From the IMG/VR virus record IMGVR_UViG_3300017963_001986, positions 1 through 47,437 of that record: a stretch of DNA of 47,437 nucleotides; one strand, 5' to 3'. The notes under the pieces are model-generated. The model saw only the letters and a list, made by a program, of their open reading frames with translations. It ran no database searches and was not told the DNA's origin. Origin of the DNA: a virus. Of the stretch, positions 40,498 to 47,437 are shown piece after piece (the first letter of the stretch is position 1; each line of letters starts with the position of its first letter). Position numbers and translations under genes: made by a program.

Positions 40498-41231
40498 AAA
40501 TAATCGCACAAATCAACACATTAAACTCTGCTGAATATCTGTGGTATGTACTCAAATCGATTTATGAACATGTTGACAGAATAGTCATAATCGACGGTGC
40601 GTTCAGTCCGAAAATTAAACCGAGTCAATCAGACGACGACACGTTGAACATCGTCAAAAATTATGAAGACTATGCAAAGAAAATAATATTCGTGCAGAAT
40701 AAAGGTTTTAGCCAGACAGAGCAGAGAAATATAATATTTAAATATACAGAGGGTTTTGACTGGTTGTTTCTGGTTGATGACGACGAAGTATACAAAGATA
40801 TTGATTTGTTGAGAATGCGGAAGTTTTTAGAGAATGAAACAACATCATTTCAGATCACTGGTTATAATTTTGTGAACGATTTTTATCATTATTACGAAAC
40901 ACAAAACATGAGATTGTGGCCGATATATGATGGTATGTATTATGCCGGGCCAAATACAATCAAACATAAAAACGAAAAAATATGTAAATTGTTGACAAAT
41001 AAAACAACCGTTCCGGGCATTATAAGATATCATTATTCATATGTCAGATCAATTGAACGGGTGAGATTAAAAATAAGACAGGTCGAAAGTTATCAGAACA
41101 TCAAAAAATTTCCATGGCAAGTGAACGGCGAATTTGTAAAACGTGATAATATAACATTTAAAAAATTTGACGGTAATCATCCTATATTAATGCATGATCA
41201 TCCGTACAAGGATATAAAATGGGTAAACTAA
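40494..41231 (+). CDS. GT2-like glycosyltransferase
   Basis: 245 residues. MKIIAQINTLNSAEYLWYVL, then VDRIVIIDGAF, and WLFLVDDDEVYKD (about 94-106, metal-binding DxD) form the N-terminal part of a GT-A fold. The following sequence resembles the C-terminal half of the two-domain enzyme at 34888 (NFVNDFYHYYETQ, later YHYSYVRSIERV), so the two may be related. It overlaps the next gene by 13 bases. Confidence 0.75.
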   Translation: MKIIAQINTLNSAEYLWYVLKSIYEHVDRIVIIDGAFSPKIKPSQSDDDTLNIVKNYEDYAKKIIFVQNKGFSQTEQRNIIFKYTEGFDWLFLVDDDEVYKDIDLLRMRKFLENETTSFQITGYNFVNDFYHYYETQNMRLWPIYDGMYYAGPNTIKHKNEKICKLLTNKTTVPGIIRYHYSYVRSIERVRLKIRQVESYQNIKKFPWQVNGEFVKRDNITFKKFDGNHPILMHDHPYKDIKWVN

Positions 41232-41791
41232 AAGAATGGAATGAATATTATAATGAATGGACGGTTGATGATTACAATAGACACGTTCAAGCGGTCAAGG
41301 GGTTTTGCAATCGTGTAATGAGATTTACACCTGATAGAGGTCGGGTTTTAGAGGTCGGTACTGGTTCGGGTCAGATGTCAATATATTTATCCCAACATGG
41401 TTATGAATGTGATGCGATTGATCAGGATAAAAAGGTTGTTGAAAATGCAGAGAAATTGAGTAAGTTGGTAGGTGGAAATTTTATACATTTTTTTCATTCT
41501 GATTTATTCAAATTAGATTTGGATAGATATGGTGGATTATATGATACTGTATTCAGTCAGGGATTATTAGAACATTTTGAAGATATAGAAATCAAAGAAT
41601 CATTCAGAATACAGAAACTGCTTGCCGACGTGGTTGCATTTTCCGTGCCGTTGGATAAATTCGGACATCAAAGCCGGGGCGATGAACGGTTAATGCCAAA
41701 AGAACATTGGCGTGAATTGTGCAGGGGTTACGAGATTTTGCATTGGTCTACATTTTGTGATGAAAAACAATTAATAGGAGTTTTTAAATAA
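41219..41791 (+). CDS. SAM-dependent methyltransferase
   Basis: 190 residues. RVLEVGTGSGQMSIYLSQHG (41-60), then CDAIDQDKKVVENAEKL and the YDTVFSQGLLEHFEDIEIKE segment are motifs I, II and IV of class I enzymes. It is close in style to the methyltransferase at 43249. No target can be stated. It lies between glycosyltransferases. Confidence 0.8.
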   Translation: MGKLKEWNEYYNEWTVDDYNRHVQAVKGFCNRVMRFTPDRGRVLEVGTGSGQMSIYLSQHGYECDAIDQDKKVVENAEKLSKLVGGNFIHFFHSDLFKLDLDRYGGLYDTVFSQGLLEHFEDIEIKESFRIQKLLADVVAFSVPLDKFGHQSRGDERLMPKEHWRELCRGYEILHWSTFCDEKQLIGVFK

Positions 41792-41961
41792 TGCCTGATA
41801 TTACAATGTGTAATAATAAGAGTTGTGTATTAAGAAAAAACTGTTACCGATTTATGGCTAAGCCGAACGAACATCGACAGTCATATTGTTTCTTTAAACC
41901 AACTAATAATAAATGTGAATATTTTTTAATTTTGAGAGGGGCTAAAAATGAACAGTCTTGA
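41791..41961 (+). CDS. small Cys-rich protein
   Basis: 56 residues, starting on the last base of the preceding stop (TAATG). Cysteines at 7, 12, 18, 33 and 42, with CYRFMAKP and SYCFF around them, form a pattern seen in small phage proteins with a CxxxxC..CYRF core; metal binding is likely. Overlaps the next gene by 14 bases. Confidence 0.6.
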   Translation: MPDITMCNNKSCVLRKNCYRFMAKPNEHRQSYCFFKPTNNKCEYFLILRGAKNEQS

Positions 41962-42106
41962 CACGCCAAAAGAACTCCCGAAAAAAGGTATGAAACGATA
42001 TTTCTATTGGTTAAGTGAATTGAACAAGAAAAATCCCATAGGGTATCAGTTGTCGGATTTGGAGATTATTCAATTATCAAAGAAATTGAAAGGGTGGTGT
42101 AAATGA
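41948..42106 (+). CDS. small basic protein
   Basis: 52 residues with GAGAGGGG before the ATG. It is helical and Lys-rich (LPKKGMKRYFYWLSELNKK), and ends in an ATGA overlap with the CgeB-like gene. Not recognised. Confidence 0.5.
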   Translation: MNSLDTPKELPKKGMKRYFYWLSELNKKNPIGYQLSDLEIIQLSKKLKGWCK

Positions 42107-43005
42107 TTAAAAGAAAAATATTACTATATAGCAATCTGGGTGCATATCCAGCGAACAATTATAGAACAGGACTATTGAACACATTAAAACGAGATGCACG
42201 ATTTCAGGTTGAACATGTTAAATGTCATGTTGAGAGTTTTAGAGGTGTATATAATCAATTCAAACCTGATATAGTATTGTCAGTCAAGGGCTGGATTCCG
42301 AAAGACATCAACCACGGTAATTGTAAATTTATACAGTTATTCCCTGATGATCCCGACAAAGTCGACGAAGCGTGTAAACACGTACCAGAGTTTGATTACT
42401 GGTTCACGAATTCTTTTGAAGCGGTTACGTTATATAATAATAATGGATTCCGCGATGTTTTTGTTTGTGGGTTTGCAACAGATGAAAAGTTTACAGAAAA
42501 CATCGAACAAAAAGATGAATTTAAATGTGACATAATGTTTGCCGGGGGTGACGGTCAAAAAAAATATAGATATAAATATCTGAACGCTTTAAAGGGTCTT
42601 GATGTCAGGGTGTATGGTAAATGGTCAAAAGATGTTTATGGCAATCAACATCGAGTTTTGAGAGGTCAAGAATATTTTGAAGCGATAAAATCAGCAAAAA
42701 TAGCGATTGATTTTAATGTGTCTGGAAGTGGGTTTTTCAATGTGAAGACGAAAAGTTTTGAAATCCCAGCAAGTAAAGGAGCAATGATGTTATGTGATCA
42801 GTTTGAAGAAATGGCTCTGTATTATGATTATACATGCGAAGTGGCTGGATTCACGACACCCGAAGATTTACGAATAAAATGTGAATATTTTTTAAAACAT
42901 GAATCGGAGCGTAAAAAATTTGTTGAGCGTGCATATGAAAGATTTATGAACGAGCATACATGGAAAAAAAGACTCGACTTTATTTTTAAAAAGTGTAGGA
43001 TATAG
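42103..43005 (+). CDS. CgeB-like glycosyltransferase
   Basis: 300 residues. LLYSNLGAYPANNYRTGLL, then KPDIVLSVKGW, FIQLFPDDPDK, and DIMFAGGDGQKKYRYKYLNA (about 145-164) followed by SGSGFFNVKTKSFEIPASKG (about 206-225) match CgeB/DUF3880-type GT-B enzymes. A complete length for the family. It continues the glycan cluster. Confidence 0.7.
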   Translation: MIKRKILLYSNLGAYPANNYRTGLLNTLKRDARFQVEHVKCHVESFRGVYNQFKPDIVLSVKGWIPKDINHGNCKFIQLFPDDPDKVDEACKHVPEFDYWFTNSFEAVTLYNNNGFRDVFVCGFATDEKFTENIEQKDEFKCDIMFAGGDGQKKYRYKYLNALKGLDVRVYGKWSKDVYGNQHRVLRGQEYFEAIKSAKIAIDFNVSGSGFFNVKTKSFEIPASKGAMMLCDQFEEMALYYDYTCEVAGFTTPEDLRIKCEYFLKHESERKKFVERAYERFMNEHTWKKRLDFIFKKCRI

Positions 43006-43007
43006 AC

Positions 43008-43256
43008 ATGAGAAAATTTTATGAGTGGATGATTGAAAAAGGATATGCAGACGGAAAATCTTTTGACGGGAAAATGAGAGACTTATTGTATATGAAATGT
43101 GGTTGTTGTAAGAATCGTGTGAGATTTTCAAAACATATGTTAATCGGATATATGATTGAATATTTAAGTCTTAATGGACTTCATGTCAAAAATTATGAAG
43201 GTGACGCAACAGGTTTTTATAATGAATTAGAAAAAATAATTAAGGAAGATGAATAA
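43008..43256 (+). CDS. hypothetical Cys-motif protein
   Basis: 82 residues, helical, with MKCGCCKNRVRF (about 29-40) that may bind a metal, and an acidic C-terminus. It overlaps the next gene by eight bases. Not recognised. Confidence 0.45.
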   Translation: MRKFYEWMIEKGYADGKSFDGKMRDLLYMKCGCCKNRVRFSKHMLIGYMIEYLSLNGLHVKNYEGDATGFYNELEKIIKEDE

Positions 43257-43845
43257 TATGTGGAATTACAAGTATCAATCAGGTAAAAAAGAACATGAGT
43301 TCAACTTCATGGCAAGGGACATTATACTTGACAATGTAGATAATATAGAGTCAACATGTGAAATCGGTGCTGGAACGGGTCAAATGTCAAAATTGATTAG
43401 AGATAAAAAAGAAGTTTACAGTACAATGATTGACAGTTCACAGTCGGCGTGTAATTATATTCGTGAATACTTCATTGATAATGGATATTATTTTGATATT
43501 AAGTATGCCGATATTTTTGTTCATACAAAAGACTATACGGCAGATTTGGTTATGAGTAGCGGTTTGATTGAGCATTTCAAAGGTGATAAATTAAGAGAGA
43601 TTGTCGATATACACAAAAAAATGAGTAATAAATATGTTGCGATAATCGTTCCGAATGCAACCAAAGAGAATATTGAGTTTTCAGCAACGGAAAAATGCAA
43701 ACGTCAATATGGTTATCAGAAACCGATTAGCGAAGACGAATTAAATAGTATGGTAACAGATAAAAATTGGGAGCGGGTTTATAGTAAAGTATTCTATAAA
43801 AACGATAAATTATTAATAGGAATTTATAAAAGGAAAGACAAATGA
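43249..43845 (+). CDS. SAM-dependent methyltransferase
   Basis: 198 residues (start at 43249 or at ATG 43258, MWNYKYQ). STCEIGAGTGQMSKLIRDKK (36-55), AGTGQ as motif I, then DLVMSSGLIEHFKGDKLREI and YVAIIVPNATKEN. A class I methyltransferase of the same type as that at 41219. Overlaps the next gene by ATGA. Confidence 0.75.
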   Translation: MNNMWNYKYQSGKKEHEFNFMARDIILDNVDNIESTCEIGAGTGQMSKLIRDKKEVYSTMIDSSQSACNYIREYFIDNGYYFDIKYADIFVHTKDYTADLVMSSGLIEHFKGDKLREIVDIHKKMSNKYVAIIVPNATKENIEFSATEKCKRQYGYQKPISEDELNSMVTDKNWERVYSKVFYKNDKLLIGIYKRKDK

Positions 43846-44855
43846 AAATATCAATGGTAATAGGGACACGTCCCGACATAATCAAATCATATCCGATAAT
43901 AAATGAAATACAAAAACGAGGTCATGAACTTGTCATTATATATACTGGTCAACATTATTCAGATAATATGAGCGGTGATTTTTTTAAGAGTCTGCAAGTG
44001 CCAGAGCCGAAGTACAAATATGACAAAGAATTTGACTTATTTGAGACTTATGAATTCGTTAAGGATTGTCTTCAAAAAGAAATGCCCGATTTCTGTTTTG
44101 TGGCTGGTGATACTGATACTGGCCTGGTTGGTGCATTCGCATCAAAGGATATGGGAATTGTCACGGTGCATAGAGAGTCTGGGTTGCGAAGTCGTGATCG
44201 TCGAATGCATGAAGAAAAAAACAGAATAATGATTGATCGTGAGGCTGATATAAAGTTTGTACCTACCAAATTACAAAAAGAAAACCTAAAAAAAGAGGGT
44301 ATAACAGATAACGTGTATATAACAGGAAATACAATATCTGATATAGTCTCAATGTTCAGAGGTCAGGTCAAAAAGCAGAAAATGTGTTATGATAAATATT
44401 ATCTTGCTACGTTTCATCGAAAAGAGAATGTTGATAATTTTTTAGTATTTTCAAATTTTTTTAATATGTTAGGTAAACTTGAAAAACCAGTCATGTTGAT
44501 TAAACATCATTACACAATGACACGGATCAAATACGATATAAGAGCATACCCACCAAAAAACATGATGTTAGTTGAACCATGCACGGATTATATTAAAATG
44601 TTGAACTTGATATATAATGCAGAAATGGTCATTACAGATAGTGGAGGTTTGCAAGAAGAGTGTGCCATACTCGGTAAAAAGTGTGTAGTAGTGCGAAAAA
44701 CAACGGATAGACCAGAGACAGTTGAACTGGGTGCGACAGTATTACAAAACCCAGAAGAGACAAAATGGGTTGATTTCAAGTTCAAGAGAAAATGGAAACA
44801 CCCATACGGTGAGAATGTAGCAGAAAAGATGATTGATATTTTGGAGAATTTTTGA
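43842..44855 (+). CDS. wecB: UDP-N-acetylglucosamine 2-epimerase (non-hydrolysing)
   Basis: 337 residues, near the usual size. GTRPDIIKSYPIINEI (8-23), TGQHYSDNM (35-43), AGDTDTGLVGAFASKDMG and HRESGLRSRDRRMHEEKNR (about 110-128) with ITDSGGLQEECAILGKKCVV (about 264-283) are the family motifs. It converts UDP-GlcNAc to UDP-ManNAc, so the cluster can supply its own rare sugar nucleotide. It starts in an ATGA overlap and its stop overlaps the HNH gene. Confidence 0.85.
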   Translation: MKISMVIGTRPDIIKSYPIINEIQKRGHELVIIYTGQHYSDNMSGDFFKSLQVPEPKYKYDKEFDLFETYEFVKDCLQKEMPDFCFVAGDTDTGLVGAFASKDMGIVTVHRESGLRSRDRRMHEEKNRIMIDREADIKFVPTKLQKENLKKEGITDNVYITGNTISDIVSMFRGQVKKQKMCYDKYYLATFHRKENVDNFLVFSNFFNMLGKLEKPVMLIKHHYTMTRIKYDIRAYPPKNMMLVEPCTDYIKMLNLIYNAEMVITDSGGLQEECAILGKKCVVVRKTTDRPETVELGATVLQNPEETKWVDFKFKRKWKHPYGENVAEKMIDILENF

Positions 44856-45226
44856 TGGCATACGACAACCTATTAGCAAAATATATTCATATCAAATGTG
44901 GTCGAGAATGTGAAATCTGCGGTACCGAATACCCAGACGAAACATACATAATGCCAGTTCATATATTCGGCAAAGGCGCATTTCCTAAGTTGCGGTATAT
45001 TGATGATAATATTGTCGGCGGGTGTGACGATTGTCATAAAGGACTTGACGAAAATAAGAACAATTCACAGAAACTAATAAAAAAACGAGTAGCACAAATA
45101 AAAGGGTTTAAAACATACGAACATTTAGAAGAACATCTTTATATATTAAACCGTAATTTACCGCTGGTTAAGAATCAGAATGTCAAAGAATCTATAAATA
45201 AACAAATTAGAGAGGTGAATAAATGA
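44855..45226 (+). CDS. HNH/NinG-like nuclease
   Basis: 123 residues from ATG 44855 (an upstream TTG is not needed). CEICGTEYPDET (19-30), IMPVHIFGKGAFP with the first His, and DDNIVGGCDDCHKGLDE with CxxCH give the two zinc knuckles and HNH core as in NinG/Rap-type recombination nucleases and other HNH proteins. A phage recombination role is likely. Confidence 0.6.
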   Translation: MAYDNLLAKYIHIKCGRECEICGTEYPDETYIMPVHIFGKGAFPKLRYIDDNIVGGCDDCHKGLDENKNNSQKLIKKRVAQIKGFKTYEHLEEHLYILNRNLPLVKNQNVKESINKQIREVNK

Positions 45227-45396
45227 AAAATTTTATATTGAGAATACCAGCTATATTAGCATTTACAGTCGTTTCAGTTTTCATGCCTGTTATAGGATTA
45301 TTCGGAGGTGATTTAAGGAAAAATTACAAAATGTGGTTGATTTTTTATTACAAGGAAATATATTGGAATACTGTAATTAAAGGTGATTACGAATGA
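45223..45396 (+). CDS. small membrane protein
   Basis: 57 residues with AGAGGTGAAT and an ATGA overlap at its start. One clear membrane span (residues 8-27: IPAILAFTVVSVFMPVIGLF), then an aromatic basic end (MWLIFYYKEIYWN). Its stop overlaps the next ATG. Not recognised. Confidence 0.55.
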   Translation: MKNFILRIPAILAFTVVSVFMPVIGLFGGDLRKNYKMWLIFYYKEIYWNTVIKGDYE

Positions 45397-45575
45397 AAAC
45401 GTTGAATCAGATAGAAAAAGAGTATAAAATAACTCGGTACACAATAAAAAAATTAATGAAAGAAAATTATTTAGTTGAAGATTATGATTACGATAGAATA
45501 GATCAGATCAGTAAACCCATAATCAAGTTCAATGAAAATGGTGAAGAGAAAATAAAAGATTATATAAATTCGTAA
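45393..45575 (+). CDS. small helix-turn-helix protein
   Basis: 60 residues. MKTLNQIEKEYKITRYTIKK fits a MerR/excisionase-like helix-turn-helix, followed by YDYDRIDQISKP and a final helix. A DNA-binding phage regulator is likely. A terminator follows 40 bases later. Confidence 0.5.
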   Translation: MKTLNQIEKEYKITRYTIKKLMKENYLVEDYDYDRIDQISKPIIKFNENGEEKIKDYINS

Positions 45576-45614
45576 AATCAGTACAAGGGTAAAATAAGGT
45601 GTTTTTACGAATGG

Positions 45615-45642
45615 GGAATGTTTGAGGACATTCCATATTTTT
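45615..45642 (+). terminator. intrinsic terminator
   Basis: GGAATGT (45615-45621), a 6-base loop, ACATTCC (45628-45634), then ATATTTTT. It ends the long glycan/recombination operon. Confidence 0.8.
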
Positions 45643-45655
45643 ATTGAGGTTGAAA

Positions 45656-45883
45656 ATGAAAATAGAAATATGTAATGAATGTCAAACATGTAACGAGTGT
45701 AATAATGCGCGAAATTATCAAATGAGAAATAGTGATGGGTTGCCTGCTGATAATATGAGACATAGCGAAATATATAATATAATGATAGGAAGTTTTACAT
45801 CTTCTGTATGTAAAAAATGTTTTGGTAAATTGGTTGCAAAATTACGGAGTTTTAATTATGAAAGAAATACAGATAAAACATGA
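45656..45883 (+). CDS. small Cys-rich zinc-binding protein
   Basis: 75 residues from ATG 45656 (GAGGTTG in front); an upstream TTG is weaker. CNECQTCNECNNA (about 6-18) and VCKKCFGKL (about 52-60) form two cysteine knuckles. It overlaps the terminase small subunit start by 26 bases. Function unknown; possibly structural or DNA-binding. Confidence 0.55.
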   Translation: MKIEICNECQTCNECNNARNYQMRNSDGLPADNMRHSEIYNIMIGSFTSSVCKKCFGKLVAKLRSFNYERNTDKT

Positions 45884-46418
45884 ATGGGAAGTTTTTGCAC
45901 GTGAATATGTGAGGGATTTGAAATTTGACAGGAACAGAGCCTATGCGATTGCATACGGAAAAAAGGAAGATGATCCCTGTTTAAGTGCGAATGCATCGAG
46001 GTTATTAAAAAAAGAGGTCGTATCAAAATTGGTACAATCTCTATTGAAAGAACGGTTTAACAATGTTGATTTAGTTCCAGAGGAAATAATCAGCAGGTTA
46101 AAAATGATGATCAGATGGGATATATCAGACGTTGTAGATATATCTGACGGGAAAATAAAAATCAGAGATTTGAAGGAATTAACAAAAGATCAACGATATT
46201 TGATAACCAAAATTCAGGACGTACAGAATGGCGTATCTGTTCATTTCATGGATAGGTCAAAGGCATTTGAATTGCTCGGAAAATATTTTAGATTATTTGC
46301 AGAAAAAATTGAGCATACAGGAACAGTCCATCATGCACCGGAACTTGATCTCGGCAAATTGACGAGCGATGAACTGAGAGAATATCGGCGTATTATAGAA
46401 AAAGCAAAAATTTCTTGA
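45858..46418 (+). CDS. terminase small subunit
   Basis: 186 residues from ATG 45858 (CGGAG in front; an upstream in-frame ATG at 45822 lies in the preceding gene). An N-terminal helix-turn-helix DNA-binding part (HEWEVFAREYVRDLKFDRN, AYAIAYGKKEDDPCLSANA), then a central helix (NVDLVPEEIISRLKMMIRWD) and a final segment (LGKLTSDELREYRRIIEK) match Terminase_2/XtmA-type proteins that recognise the packaging site. The large subunit is not in the window and should lie further right or left in the genome. Confidence 0.8.
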   Translation: MKEIQIKHEWEVFAREYVRDLKFDRNRAYAIAYGKKEDDPCLSANASRLLKKEVVSKLVQSLLKERFNNVDLVPEEIISRLKMMIRWDISDVVDISDGKIKIRDLKELTKDQRYLITKIQDVQNGVSVHFMDRSKAFELLGKYFRLFAEKIEHTGTVHHAPELDLGKLTSDELREYRRIIEKAKIS

Positions 46419-46442
46419 CTTTTGAAACCAGTATTATATAAT
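46415..46442 (+). promoter_or_regulatory. sigma-70 promoter
   Basis: TTGACT (46415-46420), 16 bases, TATAAT (46437-46442). It begins on the terminase stop codon; start near 46449. Confidence 0.85.
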
Positions 46443-46447
46443 AAAAA

Positions 46448-46576
46448 GGGATCGGACAAACTCGGTCTATGGTACGGTGAATAGGTAGGCTATTCGGTTG
46501 AGTGCATCTTTTAAGCCTATACAATAGATGTAGATTAGATGGGTTGCAAGAGTGGGGAATCCTTGCCCGTACCATT
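46448..46576 (+). ncRNA. structured RNA with a tRNA-like cloverleaf
   Basis: No reading frame. ATGGTACGG (46469-46477) pairs with CCGTACCAT (46567-46575), nine pairs, closing three arms: GAATAG/CTATTC (46479-46484 with 46490-46495, loop GTAGG), GCATCT/AGATGT (46504-46509 with 46526-46531), and GCAAG/CTTGC (46546-46550 with 46562-46566). The last arm is directly stacked on the closing stem, as the T-arm is on the acceptor. A T-rich stretch follows. It lacks a TTCRA loop and any regular anticodon arm, so it is not a working tRNA. It starts about six bases after the sigma-70 -10 box at 46442. Confidence 0.6.
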
Positions 46577-46598
46577 TTATATTACATAGGAGGTGAGT

Positions 46599-46763
46599 AT
46601 GAAAACAACTATAATTAGATTAGAATGTGATAAATGCAAAACAACCAAAGAATATGAGGATGGTAATTATTTTGGTGGACACCCATCAAACGGTTGGACG
46701 GAAATTGGTGATTTGATATTTTGTTGTCATAAATGCATAAGTGAATATTATAAAGATAAATAG
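46599..46763 (+). CDS. small zinc-ribbon protein
   Basis: 54 residues with AGGAGGTGA in front. CDKC at 10-13 and CCHKC at 42-46 give two zinc knuckles with a Gly-rich centre (GGHPSNGW). Typical phage microprotein of unknown role. It is transcribed behind the cloverleaf RNA. Confidence 0.6.
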   Translation: MKTTIIRLECDKCKTTKEYEDGNYFGGHPSNGWTEIGDLIFCCHKCISEYYKDK

Positions 46764-46773
46764 GAGGTGAATT

Positions 46774-46896
46774 ATGGAATATAGAGAAGATATTTATCCT
46801 AATTGTAATGATATTGATAAGTTTAGGAATGATTGGAATTATAAAAAAATATTTAAAAAGAAATGGTATTCATTTTTACTGTTTTGGAGGAGGTGA
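46774..46896 (+). CDS. small basic protein
   Basis: 40 residues with a perfect GGAGGTGAATT in front. It starts acidic (MEYREDIYPN) and ends basic and hydrophobic (KKIFKKKWYSFLLFWRR). Its last codons provide GGAGGAGG, the ribosome site of the next gene. Not recognised. Confidence 0.45.
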   Translation: MEYREDIYPNCNDIDKFRNDWNYKKIFKKKWYSFLLFWRR

Positions 46897-46900
46897 GTAT

Positions 46901-47068
46901 ATGGATAAGGTATATTTATGTGCAGATGAATGTGATAATTTTTGCTATAAAGAAAACGAAGATAATTATTATTGTCAATATTATAATGTTGAAATTAAAG
47001 ATTATGAATGTTGTGTTCAATGTTTGAAAGATAACTTAAAGGAGACCCCATGCAAGGGTAGGATGTGA
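46901..47068 (+). CDS. eight-cysteine microprotein
   Basis: 55 residues, cysteines at 7, 11, 15, 25, 37, 38, 41 and 51. It begins with GGAGGAGGTGAGTAT before ATG 46901. The high cysteine number in such a short chain suggests a metal cluster or a disulphide-rich fold. Not recognised. Confidence 0.55.
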   Translation: MDKVYLCADECDNFCYKENEDNYYCQYYNVEIKDYECCVQCLKDNLKETPCKGRM

Positions 47069-47070
47069 GT

Positions 47071-47437
47071 ATGAAAAAATACAAATTATTAAAATATGAT
47101 AGCATAACAGTAAACGGAATCAAGCTATACCGTATTAAAGCGGTTAGAAGTTTTGGTAATGTAATTAAAAATGAGACAGGCGGGTATATCCAATCAGAGG
47201 ACAATTTATCACATGATGGAAATGCATGGGTCTACGAAAATGCAAGGGTCTACGAAAATGCACAGGTTTACGGAAATGCATGGGTCTACGAAAATGCAAG
47301 GGTCTACGAAAATGCACAGGTCTACGGAAATGCACATGTTTACGAAAATGCATGGGTCTACGAAAATGCAGAGGTCTACGAAAATGCACTGGTCTTTGGA
47401 AATGCACAGGTTTACGGATATGCACAGGTTTCCGGAA
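47071..47437 (+). CDS. hexapeptide-repeat protein, cut by the window end
   Basis: At least 122 residues, open at the end. A 50-residue N-terminal domain (LKYDSITVNGIKLYRIKAV, then GGYIQSEDNLS) is followed by hexapeptides NAWVYE, NARVYE, NAQVYG and variants, about 12 copies. This is the repeat of left-handed parallel beta-helices, widely found in phage proteins with the same N-terminal motif. TGTGAG lies before the ATG. Enzymatic activity is not implied, since only the scaffold is seen. Confidence 0.7.
   Translation, partial: MKKYKLLKYDSITVNGIKLYRIKAVRSFGNVIKNETGGYIQSEDNLSHDGNAWVYENARVYENAQVYGNAWVYENARVYENAQVYGNAHVYENAWVYENAEVYENALVFGNAQVYGYAQVSG
47218..47437 (+). repeat. 18-bp in-frame tandem repeat
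   Basis: About 12 units of the type GGAAATGCATGGGTCTAC, with a partly visible 54-bp period (Trp, Arg, Gln variants in turn). They continue to the end of the window. No spacers, so not a CRISPR array. Confidence 0.9.

Noticed and set aside
46471-46573. Functional tRNA gene
   Set aside because: The acceptor-like stem is good, but there is no seven-base anticodon loop on a five-bp stem, no TTCRA T-loop, and the length is above 100 bases.
47165-47425. Minus-strand His/Arg/Pro repeat open frame
   Set aside because: Shadow of the hexapeptide-coding 18-bp repeats; no start signals.
47218-47437. CRISPR-like or iteron repeats at the window end
   Set aside because: Period of 18 bp matches the hexapeptide code exactly and the frame is open, so coding explains it.

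Overview
The window is part of the genome of a tailed double-stranded DNA phage (Caudoviricetes), visibly AT-rich. All of the roughly 65 protein genes read rightward, are packed with ATGA/TAATG stop-start overlaps, and mostly carry strong Shine-Dalgarno sites of the form GAGGTGA. A major tail protein, a tape measure protein and a lambda-like tail chaperone frameshift are present and no sheath gene is seen, which points to a siphovirus. The many consensus sigma-70 promoters (TTGACT/TTGACA, 16-17 bp, TATAAT-like) suggest that the host RNA polymerase is used throughout. The host cannot be named; two overlapping spanin-like genes hint at a Gram-negative type envelope, but weakly.

Layout. 1-4.4 kb: end of the head module, with a protease-scaffold-capsid fusion. 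4.4-10.2 kb: lectin-like and coiled-coil appendage proteins, connector and tail completion proteins, tail tube protein and tail chaperone with a -1 frameshift site. A glycosyltransferase-like (DUF115/GT42-type) gene sits inside this tail module. 10.2-18.8 kb: tape measure protein, a 1360-residue propeller/beta-helix tail protein, a baseplate-type protein and small fibre proteins. 18.8-20.5 kb: lysis-type genes (XhlA-like protein, DUF5675 protein, holin-like protein, nested spanin-like pair). 20.5-22 kb: a ribbon-helix-helix regulator and duplicated pentapeptide-repeat genes. 22-34.9 kb: SSB, 5'-3' exonuclease, a recombination-type protein, RtcB, tRNA-Pro, a ParB-like/PAPS-reductase-like pair, nucleotide-pool enzymes, a replication initiator with a DnaC-like loader, a nucleotidyltransferase, a lytic transglycosylase and a DUF1064 nuclease. 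34.9-44.9 kb: a large glycan cluster (glycosyltransferases, methyltransferases, UDP-GlcNAc 2-epimerase). 44.9-47.4 kb: HNH protein, small genes, terminase small subunit, Cys-rich microproteins and a hexapeptide-repeat protein cut by the window end. Terminase large subunit, portal, DNA polymerase and integrase are not in the window, so it is probably an incomplete or arbitrarily opened genome.

The most unusual content is non-coding. Four compact units look like promoter-driven small RNAs. (1) 20572-20651 carries an unpaired segment exactly complementary to the phage's own Shine-Dalgarno consensus. (2) 19896-19957 is the only convincing leftward transcription unit, with its own promoter and terminator. 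(3) 29864-29970 has a 12-bp helix interlocked with its terminator hairpin. (4) 46448-46576 can fold into a tRNA-like cloverleaf next to the terminase small-subunit gene. A near-identical hairpin leader is also used by two neighbouring genes at 39.9 and 40.1 kb. All of these calls come from reading the sequence by eye; no alignment, folding or database search was run.
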